Numbered from the stretch's first letter, positions 1 through 36,692 are shown. The stretch is DNA of 64,000 nucleotides from Chrysomallon squamiferum (GCA_012295275.1 CM022675.1:386229-450228); one strand, 5' to 3'. Notes: generated from the sequence alone by a model not told the origin. A program made the numbers and translations.

Positions 1-21
1 ATTATTATTATTATTATTATT

Positions 22-93
<72 letters not shown>

Positions 94-935
94 TTTGTTG
101 TTTTCGTTGCTGTTGTTGTCGTCGTTGATGCTGTTTTTCTATTAGTGCATTATTAAATGTTTTAAACAAAAATGTACTGAATATAACTGTTCGAAATAAA
201 CAGCATGTTTGTAAAACCTTTCTTGTTATAATAAAGAAAACTCGTAATAATATTGACAGATGATGTAAAATCATTCAGAAAGTTCAGTACTTTTGTTTCG
301 AGCCTTTCTTCAAGTGAAAATGTTTTCATATAATTATATCCAACTAATAAATATAATTGTATTAAGAAACAATCTCATCGACTTGTTGATTTAACACTAG
401 GGTGCAAATACTAATTAAAACGTATATCACAGTTACTATTTTAACAAATATTTATATTTAAGAAACAAATTATTACACTTTCTAAATGTTAACTATGAAA
501 CTGTTCATGCCGTTTGAAAGAATATTATGGTGACCTCATCTTGGTAAACTCCTTTTAAGAAAAACGATTTCTTTTTTATTTTCTCGTTATTATAGAAATG
601 GTATGTGTTGTTTTTATTATTCACATATACATTTATTAATATATATATTTTATTTGTTAATTTATTGATTTATTGTTATTATTATTATTATAATTATTAT
701 TATTATTATTCTTGTTGTTGTTGCTGTAGTTGTCAAAGATTTTTGAGCTTGTATTGAACAACTGATAATAATTATAAAACTTAGAAATGAAAAAGACATT
801 TATCAAATATCAATTTAAAATCTATATACTAAACAGTGACTTAAGATCTTTATTCTGTACATAATAACTGCATATCTCTATGTTTTATATCATAATCTAT
901 GCAGACGTACGTCACAATTACATGTACTAAACTAT
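1..935. other. AT-rich intergenic DNA upstream of copy 1, with ATT/ATC microsatellite
   Basis: No coding exon is visible. Bases 1-92 are an ATT/ATC trinucleotide run, and shorter ATT runs occur at about 675-715. The rest is AT-rich unique-looking sequence with no conserved protein in any frame. Confidence 0.6.
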
Positions 936-1629
936 ATGTGTATGTTTCATATTATAACAACTGTATATGTGTATGTTTTATATCATAACAACAGTAGATC
1001 AATGTTCTGTTACCGTTTGATAATTTGTGAGGGACAACAATTCAACGCTAAAAGCTTATTTCATAACGCGTATAAAAAACTTATTTTTTTTAAACCTTTT
1101 ATTCTACGCAGTTTGGTTTCAGTTCAGAGATCATATTCTTGTCAGGAATATGAATTACAAAGACGTAATCACGAAGAAATCAAGTTGCTATTATTATCAA
1201 GTAATTTAGCATTTAATCACGTAACTAACACATTTTGATTTTAATCTGCAAAAAGTCTCTGGGCACGGAGTAAACTGAGAAGCCCATGCATGTACCCGTT
1301 TCGCACAAATGGAAATTTAACACCTCTTTTATTATCTGCTAGTACCTGTTTTAACGTTGTACGATTGCGCAGTACGGCCAGTGAACAAAACTGAGCTACC
1401 TGCCAAAAGTCGCAGACACCACAGAGTGAATCACAGAAAACACTCAGCTCAGTTTACTATTTAAAAAACAATTTCACCCTTTTTTTTAGCGCTTGTTCAG
1501 GAGTTTCTAAAAGAAAGTAAAACGGATTTCAAGAAAATGTGAAGATTGTTTCTGGTTTCTTTCTCCGAATCATTATTCCGTTATTGTGAAGTGAGACTAC
1601 ATGTCACTTTACATATATTTGTGGTGAGT
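936..1629 (+). promoter_or_regulatory. Putative promoter and 5' UTR region of copy 1, duplicated at 41.1-41.9 kb
   Basis: This stretch ends at the first ATG of the myosin-chitin synthase gene and has a close match in the same position ahead of the copy 3 first exon (about 41100-41908). The best conserved block is about 1229-1340 (near CTGGGCACGGAGTAAACTG). A block just before the ATG is also shared. Conservation of non-coding sequence in front of two first exons suggests promoter or 5' UTR, but the two are recent duplicates, so similarity alone is weak evidence of function. I cannot place a transcription start. Confidence 0.4.
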
Positions 1630-24880
<23,251 letters not shown>

Positions 24881-26122
24881 ACTTCGATGGTTCACGTATT
24901 CTATTATTCACGCATAATATCTGGTTACCTATTTTTTACTTATATTCTCTCAAATACGAAACATTTTATACAAATTGTAAATTAAAAAACAGTTACTGTT
25001 AACTATCGATATTTGTAAAAGATACTGATATTTGTCGATATATGTTGAAATTATTCTGTATTTCCTATTAATATGTGTAGAAATCACCGACTCTAACATA
25101 TATATCTATATATATCTATATCTACCTATATCTATATTTATATCTAACTATCTATGTATGTATATATAAAAAATCTCTGTTATATATCGACACAAGAAAA
25201 ATCATTGACTGTTAAACTATCAATAAATATGTTTAACTTCGGTTTATTCATTGTCTCACTGCTTATTCATGTTATTAATGCAAACAGTATTCCATGCTTT
25301 TGAATATTGATTCCTACATCATTTTAGTGCTCTTGTTTGTAAATAATATTAAATAAGGAAGGGGAGATACGATTTATTTAAAAGTTAGCTTTCGACTATC
25401 AGGATACATTGCATATGTATCTTTGTATTCATATATATAAATACATTTTTGAGTGCTATTTTGCAGGACGTATTTTGTTGTGAGGATACTGTAAGGTTTG
25501 TTTTTTATTATTATTATTATTTCGCTAAATATATATTTTAATCAGAGATAAATATCATAATGTTAACGATGTCAATAAGAAATATTTTAGAAAATAAATG
25601 AAACTGCTTGTTGTGTACTTGTTTTGTTTTTATTTGCTAATGTTACTATTGCTATTATTATTATTACTGTTATTGTCGTTGCTGTTTGCCTTCTTCTTGT
25701 AATTATCATCATCAAATGCAGATTTAAAATAAATATTTGTTATTTCATTCGTCATACGTGTAGATCTCTGGAAAATTATGTTTGTTGGCTTTTCATCACG
25801 GGCTATCAATGTCGTGTGTGTGTGTCTGTGCGTTAGTGTGTGTTTGCGTGAGTGTGTGTGTGTGTGTGTTTTGTGTGTGTGCGTTAGTGTGTGTTTGTGT
25901 TTGCGCGTGTGTGTCTGTGTGTGTTCGTTTAGCTGCTTGTTTTTTTATTTATCTACCTGTATGTTAACTCATTTACTTTATTTTGTTTTGTCGCTGTTTT
26001 AGTTCTTCGTTATTAGTCACGAATAATGTGCTCAGAAATCTATATATAATAAAAAATAATAAATAAAACTTTATAAAAAAGAAATTAAAAACAATAAGTG
26101 CAAATGTACGTTTAAGTGAGAC

Positions 26123-26193
<71 letters not shown>

Positions 26194-26397
26194 ACATATA
26201 CAAACACATACACACATACCCACACACACACACACACACACACACATACAAACACATACACACATACCCACACACACACACACTCACACACATACAGTAA
26301 CGGACTATATTGATTGGGTTAATTCGGAAGCAGGAACACTGTTATCTTCTTTACTGCACTTATTAATTGGATTAATTTCATAACAGATTCGCTACTG

Positions 26398-26447
<50 letters not shown>

Positions 26448-26452
26448 TGTGT

Positions 26453-26492
<40 letters not shown>

Positions 26493-26723
26493 ACATGAGA
26501 AACAGAGTGGTGTGTTGGAGACAAAAGGAAACTAAATGGTATATGCAGACTCAGTCTTTTTGGAAATATTGTTATTTCATCCCGTTTTACGGTAAGTAAC
26601 TCCTTTTACTTCTGACGATAACAGAACTGATTTTTTTCTTCGTTTTTCCCACCCTCATACACTAGAAACGAACCAGTGTTAATGTTTAAGTAAGTATGTA
26701 AATAATTAAAACATTGACACGTA

Positions 26724-26805
<82 letters not shown>

Positions 26806-27885
26806 CGAATAATAATAAGAGATACAGATGTAAATGAAGACAGATTTGTTTACAAATACATTTTTAATTTTCACTTTATTGACACTTTATTGACATGAAA
26901 TGGAAATAAATATTGAAATAAGAAACATAACTATCCGTTATTATAACTAGTACGAAGGAAGAACTTTACACAGGCAACGTAAACTAATCGAAGACATTTA
27001 TTTCCCTTTTATTTATGCATAGATAAATGCAGGATATGTTCCCAAAACTGGCAGTCTCCAGATTATGTAATCGATGAGGTGTTATAATCCGCTTCCAGAA
27101 ATGGGAAAACTGGTGTGAGCAATTAAGGCCTCGGGTCACGGCTTCCTACTTGTCAGCTTGTGGTGGAGTGCTTTCTGGAACATTTCTTGTGTAGAGTGTG
27201 ACTGATTGTCCTACAAATTGTGTACAAAAGTACATCAGTTAAGGAGATGGGCCATCAATTAAGGTGACGGAACACCAATTAGTAAGAGTGAGAAATAAAA
27301 TGCCAGAAATGGAACAATTGGCGTGTCCAATTAAGATGTGTTATAATCTCACTGCCAGAGCCGGGAATAAACCAAATGCAGATCTGTCAGGTTACGGCTG
27401 ACTTGTTTGCCTTGTGTATTTTATTATGTAAAAAAGCAATGATCAAAGCAGTACTTGGTTACTGTGTTGCGCACATACGAATCACGTTCGCCTTAATTTA
27501 ACTATTTATTACAAAGACTGATGTTGTAATTGTTAATGTAACAAATTAGATTATTTTTTTGTTTATTTATTTATTTTGTATTTATTTTTTACTTTTTAGT
27601 TTTTTAGTATAATTAGATAAAATATTATAGTTTTAGATCCGTATAACTTTTCATCTTTGTTTTCGTTTTTATATTAACAATAACGAAAATGTGCAAGAGC
27701 GCGCGCTTTTAACGAACTATTCAGTTAACACATGCCTCTGCCATTCTTAACAAACAACATACATACATACAAATCCACGACAACATCTATTATAGAGAAT
27801 TAACAACTACGCTATGATGACTTCAGTGAAGTCCGCGACGGGTTTATTTAAGTAAAAAAAAAAAAAAAAAAAAAAAAAACCTCAA
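24881..27885 (+). other. 3' flank of copy 1: 3' UTR, AC/GT and GA microsatellites, unique DNA
   Basis: After the stop, the first 2 kb have an inverted match at 35600-33640. Repeats are a GT-rich stretch at 25815-25930, (AC)n about 26130-26310, (GT)n 26400-26491 and (GA)n 26727-26803. Bases 27385-27770 match 37490-37200 inverted. A poly-A run (27855-27880) abuts the purine minisatellite. No exon is visible. Confidence 0.65.
25222..25227 (+). promoter_or_regulatory. Candidate polyadenylation signal of copy 1
   Basis: AATAAA about 340 bases after the stop codon. The inverted 3' flank keeps it (TTTATT at 35292-35297 on the plus strand), one of few short motifs conserved in both. Confidence 0.5.
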
Positions 27886-30800
27886 ATGGGGAGACGAAAC
27901 ACGACAACAGGGGAGTCACAGAGAACAAAGAGAAGACAGAAAGAACAAAGAGACGACAGAGAGAACAAAGAGGAGAGAGACAGAACAAAGAGAAGACAGA
28001 AAGAACAAAGAGACGACAGAGAGAACAAAGAGGAGAGAGAGAGAACAAAGAGGAGAGAGCCAGAACAAAGAGAAGAGAGAGAACAAAGAGAAGAGAGAGA
28101 ACAAAGAGAAAGAGAGAGAACAAAGAGAAGAGAGAGAGAACAAAGAGAAGACAGAGAGAACAAAGAGAAGACAGAGAGATCAAAGAGAAGAGAGAGAGAA
28201 CAAAGAGAAGACAGAGAGAACAAAAAGAGAAGACAGAGAGATCAAAGAGAAGAGAGAGAACAAAGAGAAGAGAGAGAACAAAGAAGAGAAGAGAGAGAGA
28301 CAAAAGAGAAGAGAAGAACAAAGAGAAGACAGAGAGAACAAAGAGAAGACAGAGAGATCAAAGAGAAGAGAGAGAACAAAGAGAAGACAGAGAGAACAAA
28401 GAGAAGAGAGACAGAACAAAGAGAAGACAGAGAGAACAAAGAGAAGACAGAGAACAACGAGAAGAGAGACAGAACAAAGAGAAGACAGAGAGATCAAAGA
28501 GAAGAGAGAGAGAACAAAGAGAAAAGAGAGAGAACAAAGAGAAGAGAGACAGAACAAAGAGAAGAGAGACAGAACAAAGACAAGAGAGACAGAACAAAGA
28601 GAAGACAGAGAGATCAAAGAGAAGAGAGACAGAACAAAGAGAAGAGAGACAGAACAAAGACAAGAGAGACAGAACAAAGAGCAGAGAGAGAGATCAAAGA
28701 GAAGAGAGAGAGAACAAAGAGAAGACAGAGAGATTAAAGAGAAGACACAGAACAAAGACAAGACAGAGAGATCAAAGAGAAGAGAGACAGAACAAAGAGA
28801 AGACAGAGAGATCAAAGAGAAGAGAGAGAGAACAAAGAGAAGACAGAGAGATCAAAGAGAAGAGAGACAGAACAAAGAGAAGACAGAGAGATCAAAGAGG
28901 AGAGAAACAGAACAAAGAGAAGACAGAGAGATGAAAGAGAAGAGAGAGAACAACGAGAAGAGAGAGAGAACAAAGAGAAGACCCAGAGATCAAAGAGGAG
29001 AGAGACAGAACAAAGAGAAGACAGAGAGATCAAAGAGAAGAGAGAGAACAACGAGAAGAGAGAGAGAACAAAGAGAAGACACAGAGATCAAAGAGAAGAC
29101 AGAGAGATCAAAGAGAAGAGAGACAGAACAAAGAGAAGACAGAGAGATCAAAGAGAAGAGAGAGAGAACAAAGAGAAGAGAGAGAGAACAAAGAGAAGAC
29201 AGAGAGATCAAAGAGAAGAGAGACAGAACAAAGAGAAGACAGAGAGATCAAAGAGAAGAGAGACAGAACAAAGACAAGACAGACAGAACAAAGAGAAGAC
29301 AGAGAACAAAGAGAAGAGAGACAGAACAAAGAGAAAACAGAGAGATCAAAGAGAAGAGAGACAGAACAAAGAGAAGAGAGACAGAACAAAGAGAAGAGAG
29401 ACAAAACAAAGAGAAGACAGAGAGATCAAAGAGAAGAGAGAGAGAACAAAGAGAAGAGAGACAGAACAAAGAACCAAGAGAGACAGAACAAAGAGCAGAG
29501 AGAGAGATCAAAGAGAAGAGAGAGAGAACAAAGAGAAGACAGAGAGATTAAAGAGAAGACACAGAACAAAGACAAGACAGAGAGATCAAACAGAAGAGAG
29601 ACAGAACAAAGAGAAGACAGAGAGATCAAAGAGAAGAGAGAGAGAACAAAGAGAAGACAGAGAGATCAAAGAGAAGAGAGACAGAACAAAGAGAAGACAG
29701 AGAGATCAAAGAGAAGAGAAACAGAACAAAGAGAAGACAGAGAGATGAAAGAGAAGAGAGAGAACAACGAGAAGAGAGAGAGAACAAAGAGAAGACACAG
29801 AGATCAAAGAGGAGAGAGACAGAACAAAGAGAAGACAGAGAGATCAAAGAGAAGAGAGAGAACAACGAGAAGAGAGAGAGAACAAGAGAGAAGAACAAAG
29901 AGATCCAAAGAGAACAGAGATCAAAAGAGAAGACAGAGAGAAGACAAAGAGAAGAGAGACAGAACAAAGAGAAAGAGAACAAAGAGAAGAGAGAACAAAG
30001 AGAAGAGAGAGAGAACAAAGAGAAGACAGAGAGATCAAAGAGAAGAGAGAGAGAACAAAGAGAAGAGACAGAGAGATCAAAGAGAGAGAGAGAGAACAAA
30101 AGAAAGACAGAGAGAGAGAGAGACAGAAAAAGAGAAGAGAGACAAAGAGAACAAAGAGAAGAGAGAACAAAGAGAAGACAAAGAGAAGAGAGACAGAACA
30201 AAGAGAAGAGAGAGAGAACAAAGAGAAGAGAGAGAACAAAGAGAAGAGAGAGAGAACAAAGAGAAGAGAGAGAGAACAAAGAGAAGAGAGAGAGAACAAA
30301 GAGAAGACAGAGAGATCAAAGAGAAGAGAGACAGAACAAAGAGAAACAGAGAGATCAAAGAGAAGAGAGACAGAACAAAGAGAAGAGAGACAGAACAAAG
30401 ACAAGAGAGACAGAACAAAGAGAAGAGAGAGAGAACAAAGAGAAGACAGAGAGATCAAAGAGAAGAGAGACAGAACAAAAGAGAAGACAGAGAGATCAAA
30501 GAGAGAGAACAAAGAGAGAGAACAAAGAGAAGAGAGAGAGAACAAAGAAGAGAACAAAGAGAAGAGAGAGAACAAAGAAGAAGAGAGAGAACAAAAGAGA
30601 AGAGAGAGAGAACAAAGAAGAGACAGAGAGAGACAGAACAAAGAGAAGACAGAGAGATCAAAGAGAAGAGAGAGAACAAAGAGAAGAGAGAGAGAACAAA
30701 GAGAAGACAGAGAGATCAAAGAGAAGAGAGACAGAACAAAGAGAAGACAGAGAGATCAAAGAGAAGAGAGAGAGAACAAAGAGAAGACAGAGAGAACAAA

Positions 30801-32715
30801 GAGAAGACAGAGAGATCAAAGAGAAGAGAGACAGAACAAAGAGAAGACAGAGAGAACAAAGAGAAGAGAGAGAGAACAAAGAGAAGAGAGACAGAACAAA
30901 GAGAAGAGAGAGAGACAAAGAGAAACAGAAGAGAGACAAACAGAGAGAGAGAGATCAAAGAGATCAAAGAGAGAAGAAAAAGACAAGAGAACAAAAAAGA
31001 AAGAGAGAAGACACAGAACAAAGAGAAGACAGAGAGATCAAAGAGAAGAGAGACAGAACAAAGAGAAGAGAGACAGAACAAAGAGAAGAGAGACAGGACA
31101 AAGAGAAGACAGAGAGAACAAAGAGAAGACAGAGAGAACAAAGAGAAGACAGAGAACAACGAGAAGAGAGACAGAACAAAGAGGAGACAGAGAGATTAAC
31201 GAGAAGAGAGACAGAACAAAGAGAAGACAGACAGAACAAAGAGAAGACAGAGAGAACAAAGAGAAGACAGAGAACAACGAGAAGAGAGACAGAACAAAGA
31301 GGAGACAGAGATAACAAAGAGAAGAGAGACAGAACAAAGAGAAGACAGAGAGATCAAAGAGAAGAGAGACAGAACAAAGAGAAGAGAGACAGAACAAAGA
31401 CAAGAGAGACAGAACAAAGAGCAGAGAGAGAGATCAAAGAGAAGAGAGAGAGAACAAAGAGAAGACAGAGAGATTAAAGAGAAGACACAAAACAAAGACA
31501 AGACAGAGAGATCAAAGAGAAGAGAGACAGAACAAAGAGAAGAGAGACAGAACAAAGAGAAGAGAGACAGAACAAAGACAAGACAGAGAGATCAAAGAGA
31601 AGACAGACAGAACAAAGAGAAGAGTGAGAGAACAAAGAGTTGATAGAGAGATCAAACAGAAGACAAAGAGGTCAAAGAGAAGACTGATAGAACACAGAGG
31701 AGACAGAGAGATCACAGAGAAGAGAAAGAGATCAAAGAAGAGACTGAGAGATTAACGAGAAGACAGAGAACAAATAGAAGAGAGAGAGAACAAAGAGAAG
31801 ACAGAAAGATCAAAGAGAAGACAGAGAGAACAAAGAGAAGACAAAGCGATCAAAGAGAAGACAGAGGGAACAAAGAGAAGACAGAGAGAACAAAGAGAAG
31901 ACAGAGATAACAAAGAGAAGACAGAGAGAACAAAGGGAAGACAGAGAGAACAAAGAGAAGACAGAGATAACAAAGAGAAGTCAGAGAGAACAAAGAGTAG
32001 ACAGAGCGAACAAAGACAGAGAGAACAAAGAGAAGACAGAGAGATCAAACAGAAGACAGAGGGAACAAAGAGAAGACAGAGAGAACAAAGAGAAGACAGA
32101 GACAATAAAGAGAAGACATAGAGAACAAAGAGAAGACAGAAAGAACAAAGAGAAGAGTGAGAGAACAAAGTGTTGATAGAGAGATCAAACAGAAGACAAA
32201 GAGATCAAAGAGAAGACTGATAGAACACAGAGGAGACAGAGAGATCACAGAGAAGAGAAAGAGATCAAAGAAGAGACTGAGAGATTAACGAGAAGACAGA
32301 GAACAAAAAGAAGAGAGAGAGAACAAAGAGAAGACAGAAAGATCAAAGAGAAGACAGAGAGAACAAAGAGAAGACAAAGCGATCAAAGAGAAGACAGAGG
32401 GAACAAAGAGAATACAGAGAGAACAAAGAGAAGACAGAGATAACAAAGAGAAGACAGAGAGAACAAAGGGAAGACAGAGAGAACAAAGAGAAGACAGAGA
32501 TAACAAAGAGAAGTCAGAGAGAACAAAGAGTAGACAGAGCGAACAAAGACAGAGAGAACAAAGAGAAGACAGAGAGATCAAACAGAAGACAGAGGGAACA
32601 AAGAGAAGACAGAGCGAACAAAGAGAAGACAGAGACAATAAAGAGAAGACAGAGAGAACAAAGAGAAGACAGAAAGAACAAAGAGAAAACAGAGAACAAA
32701 GAGGAGACAGAGAAA
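27886..32715. repeat. 4.8-kb purine-only minisatellite with higher-order repeats
   Basis: Units of roughly 18-21 bases built on ACAAAGAGAAGA plus GAGA/CAGAGAGATC blocks. The plus strand is nearly all A and G with isolated C and rare T. Because stops are rare in such sequence, very long open frames of E/R/K (plus) or S/L/F/C (minus) appear in several frames at once; these are not genes. Longer-range copies exist: 28681 onward recurs at 29492, and 31622-32154 recurs at 32155-32700. Confidence 0.95.
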
Positions 32716-33205
32716 CCACTAAATAATAAATTTACATGTGTATGATTTTAACGGCTTCGGCTGGATTTATAGCCTTTATGGACTCCTTCAACTTCGGTAT
32801 GGTACATATCATAGAAGTACTGTGCTCGTACTGTCTAGCCAAGTCGACTAAACGCACACCTCGCTCATGTTTTTCTCTGAATTGAAGCTTTATTTCAATG
32901 GAAATCATCCGCTTCTTCGCAGCACTGTCCTTTGCACTCGCTTTCTCAGGATCCATGGCAAGAAAAAAGAATTGTGGCAAAATACTGCAGAAAACGAGAG
33001 CACAACACAGCAGAGATGTTACAGCGGTAAGTTAACCATGTGAAGTAAACGAGTGAGACGCGGCATGTTCTGTTCTTCGTTGTGCCAACTAGCGGCAGCG
33101 TATCTGAAGCTCGCTCGTAATTCGGATTTTGGGTCGAAACTCAAAGTAAAAAATCAACCAAGCGACTGCTCGTAACTCGGAAAACTCGTAAGTCGACGTA
33201 CCACT
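32716..33205 (-). mobile_element. Truncated Tigger-like element abutting the purine minisatellite
   Basis: The right end at about 33167-33205 has CTCGTAAGTCGACGTACCAC. A minus-strand frame from 32956 (MDPEKASAKDS) to 32732 carries the HTH start (EKHERGVRLVDLARQYEHS) and IKAINPAEAVK before a stop. The other end is lost where the purine array starts. Confidence 0.8.
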
Positions 33206-33330
33206 TTAATATAAAAAATACTGACATGTTAACTGCAACGTAAGAATAAAAAAGAAAAAATGAAGAAGAGGAAAACAGAAGAAGAAGAAGGTAAAGTAGG
33301 AGAATGTTAATGATAATGATGAATCAATGG

Positions 33331-33393
<63 letters not shown>

Positions 33394-33830
33394 GTAATAA
33401 TAATAATAAATTAATAAATAAATAAATAAATAAATCAAATGAAATTTTAAACAATAACATATTAAACTATGAAATATTCGCAAAGAGACAATTTTTATTT
33501 TTTATCTTTTATTTTTTACATGTAATTCTTGGTTTAACTGACTAAACATTTAAGTGGATGTTGCCCTAACTTTATGACAATCGTATTAATATTTTTAAAT
33601 ATCAGATAAAACATACATACCAGGATGTGTTTATATATAACACTACACAGAACACGATCCGGGAAGAAACTGGATATTTGCTAATGCGATTTTTATTATT
33701 TATTTATGCATCTGTTATTACTGTTTTTAAGTGGTTTAAAAAAAAAAAAAAAAAAGATTTGTTCGGGTACAAATATTTTCTGTCCTATACTGACAGACAG
33801 ACAGAAGACACACGTTTATGTCTCTATATA

Positions 33831-33917
<87 letters not shown>

Positions 33918-34522
33918 TTTAATGTCTGCTTGACTCATGTTTTAATTATTTACGTACTTACTTAAACATTTACATAAATATCAAAGCAACACAAACATTA
34001 ACACTGGTTGGTTTCTGGTGTATGAAGGGGAAAAACGAAACAATAAACAACAACAAACTGAAATCACAATGCTGTCCAAGACTGAGTCTCCATATAGCAT
34101 TTAGTTTTCCTTTTTCTCCAGCACACCAACCTCTTTCTTATATATATATATATATATATAAATACAGGAACGAGTCTGTTATGAAACTAATACAACGAGG
34201 GCCCCAGAACAGACTTTACACTACATTGCTTCCAAACTTTAATCTAAACCTGAGATGTCCTAGGTACAATTTAAAATTTTAAAATTTTAATTTTTTTATT
34301 TTTTTTAAATATTAATCTGTAATGGAAGAAGATAAACAGTGTTACCAAGACCTTATTGCTGCTTCCGAGGGAAACCCATGAAAGTCCGTTACTGTGTGTG
34401 TATGTGTGTGTAAGTGACTATGCGTGAGTGTGTGTGTGTGTGTAAAATCCCAATCTCTCACTTAAACGTACATTTCTAATTATTGTTTTTAATTTCTGTT
34501 TTCTTCTTATCTTTTATTGTTT

Positions 34523-34558
<36 letters not shown>

Positions 34559-34665
34559 CTGTGTCCTAATAGTGAAGAAGAAAAACAAACTAAATCAATG
34601 AATTAACACACTGATAGATAAAAAAGCAAGCAAGCAAAAAACACACGCACACACACTTACACACA

Positions 34666-34702
<37 letters not shown>

Positions 34703-35599
34703 CATTGATAGCCTGTGATGAAAAGACAACAAACGTCATTTGCCAGAGATCTACACGTCTGACAAAATAAATAACAAATATTTATATTAAATCTGCATTT
34801 GATGATGATAATGATAAAAACAGCAACGACAACAGCAATAATGATAATAATAATCACAGAAATGTTAGTAAATAAAAACAAAAAAAAAATATAGCAAACA
34901 GTTATATTTATTTTCCAAACGTATCCTTATTCACATCGTTAACATAATGATAATTATCTCTGATTTAAATATATATTTAGCAACATAAATATATATAAAG
35001 AAAACTTACTTAACAGTATCTCCAAGCCAAAATATGTCCTGCAAAAGAACACTTAAAAAAAATATATACACACACACGCACACACACATCAATACATATA
35101 TACATATGCAATGTATCCTGATAGTGGAAAGATAAATTTTAAATAAATTGTATCTCCTCTTCATTATTTATTATTATTTTCAAACAAAAGCACTAAAATC
35201 ATGTAGGAATTAATATTCAAAAGCATGGAATACTGTTTGCATTAATAACATAAATAAGCAGTGAGACAATGAATACACCGAAGTTCAACATATTTATTGA
35301 TAGTTTAACAGTCAATGATTTTTATATATACTGATAGATAATAATTACATCTATCTATCTATCTATCTATCTATCTATATATATATATATATATATATAT
35401 CACATATATGTTAGACTCGCTGATTTCTATACATATTAATAGCACACACAGAATGATTTTAACACATATCGACAGATATCAGTATTTTCTTTTACAAATA
35501 TCGATAGTTAACAGTCAATGAGTTTAACAAATATCGATAATCAACAGTCAGTTTACAATTTGTATAAAATGTTTCGTATCTGAGAGAACATCAATAAAA
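33206..35599 (-). other. Inverted copy of the chitin synthase 3' flank
   Basis: From about 35600 down to 33640 this matches 24880-26900 in reverse: conserved stretch with the AATAAA equivalent at 35292, a run near 34700-34870 matching 25640-25830, and (CT)n at 33834-33913 matching (GA)n at 26727-26803. (TAA)n lies at 33335-33410 and poly-T at 34527-34556. No intact exon. Confidence 0.75.
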
Positions 35600-36100
35600 A
35601 ATAGTTAAACGAACTTCATGCGTGAGAGGTTGAATTCGTGAAACATCAAAGTCCATTCACAGATTTTAAAAGTATCAATACCAAAATCCTCAGATCCGTT
35701 CCTTTCTTTCTTCGTTGATGCATGATCACTCTGAGATTGTGGCGACACCGATTCAGCAGCAGATTTTCTGTCGTCAGAATTCCACAGTACATTGGGTTGG
35801 TGAACAGTCTTTAATTGAAACAAAACGACATTACCAGTGTGCCAATTGTAAGTAATTCTAAAATAATCAAATGCATTCTAAAATGTAAAGAATAATTCCC
35901 AAAACACTCTTACCCTGAAATTGTTCCAGTGTTTGTTGGCTGCACTGTAAACAAATCACTGATCATCTCATTTGTGCTTTCAACGAGACACTTGAGTACG
36001 TCAGGACTAAGTACATTGCCGTTCTTCTCCAAAAATCCACTTGCGTTGTATTTCACCTTTAATAAGATGTTTATATTACTTTTAACATCAGATGCAACAT
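35600..36100 (-). pseudogene. Chimeric chitin synthase relic: motor exon, partial exon 22, tail of last exon
   Basis: Reading the minus strand: the complete 143-nt motor exon (VKYNASGFLEKNG) at 36056-35914 with acceptor and donor; then intron sequence from just before exon 22; then about 100 bases of exon 22 (35816-35716, NPMYCGILTTENLLLN in its gene frame); then the last 60 or so coding bases and 3' flank of the last exon. The order is collinear with the gene, so two internal deletions (equivalent to about 14452-19050 and 19238-24820 of copy 1) are the simplest explanation. Short homology sits at each junction. Cannot encode a chitin synthase. Confidence 0.85.
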
Positions 36101-36212
36101 AATCCTGAAATTAGAATAAGGTTTACATTATTCCAGGGAAGTAAGAAATATTGATATTTAGAATAGGTCTTGCGTTAAACATATGCAATACGGTAGTAAG
36201 ACTTATATACTG

Positions 36213-36299
<87 letters not shown>

Positions 36300-36692
36300 A
36301 TGTGTAAATAATACATAATAATATTACCAAAATTTATAATATATAAAATATAAAAGAAGAAATAAAAAATAAAAAATAAAAAAAAGAAAGAAAGAAAGAA
36401 AGAAAACGAGCATAGTGATAAATGAGCGTCATCTTTAACCTTTATTATTCATTCGAAACGAATTGTCGTGGGACGGAAGTTTAGTCACGTGATCTTTGCT
36501 GAAAGTCTGTTCAAATGTACTTCTTTTTTTTCTTTCTTTTATATAAATCACCGTATCAGATGATACGTTTCTTAAAAATAATCATTATAATATTTTTTTT
36601 CTTCTTTCCTTCTTTTAAAAGTCGAGTAGACGCCCCCCCCCCCTTCCACCCTGTTAGATAAGATGTGGATTCGCCTCCTGGGGGAGGGTAAG
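36101..36692. other. Spacer with (GA)n microsatellite
   Basis: (GA)n at 36213-36298, AAAG runs near 36380-36405, a C run at 36634-36643. Probably includes the 3' UTR of the minus-strand exon at 36693-36925. Confidence 0.6.

Noticed and set aside
25778-26313. Cysteine/valine- and histidine/threonine-rich frames
   Set aside because: Translations of GT and AC microsatellites.
27886-31199. Very long open frames rich in E, R and K (hundreds of codons) and S/L/F/C frames on the other strand
   Set aside because: They arise because a purine-only repeat rarely forms stop codons; several frames are open at once and composition follows the repeat unit.
35605-35823. 72-residue minus-strand frame as a small gene
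   Set aside because: It reads exon 22 in a wrong frame and runs through the chimeric junction into the tail and 3' flank.
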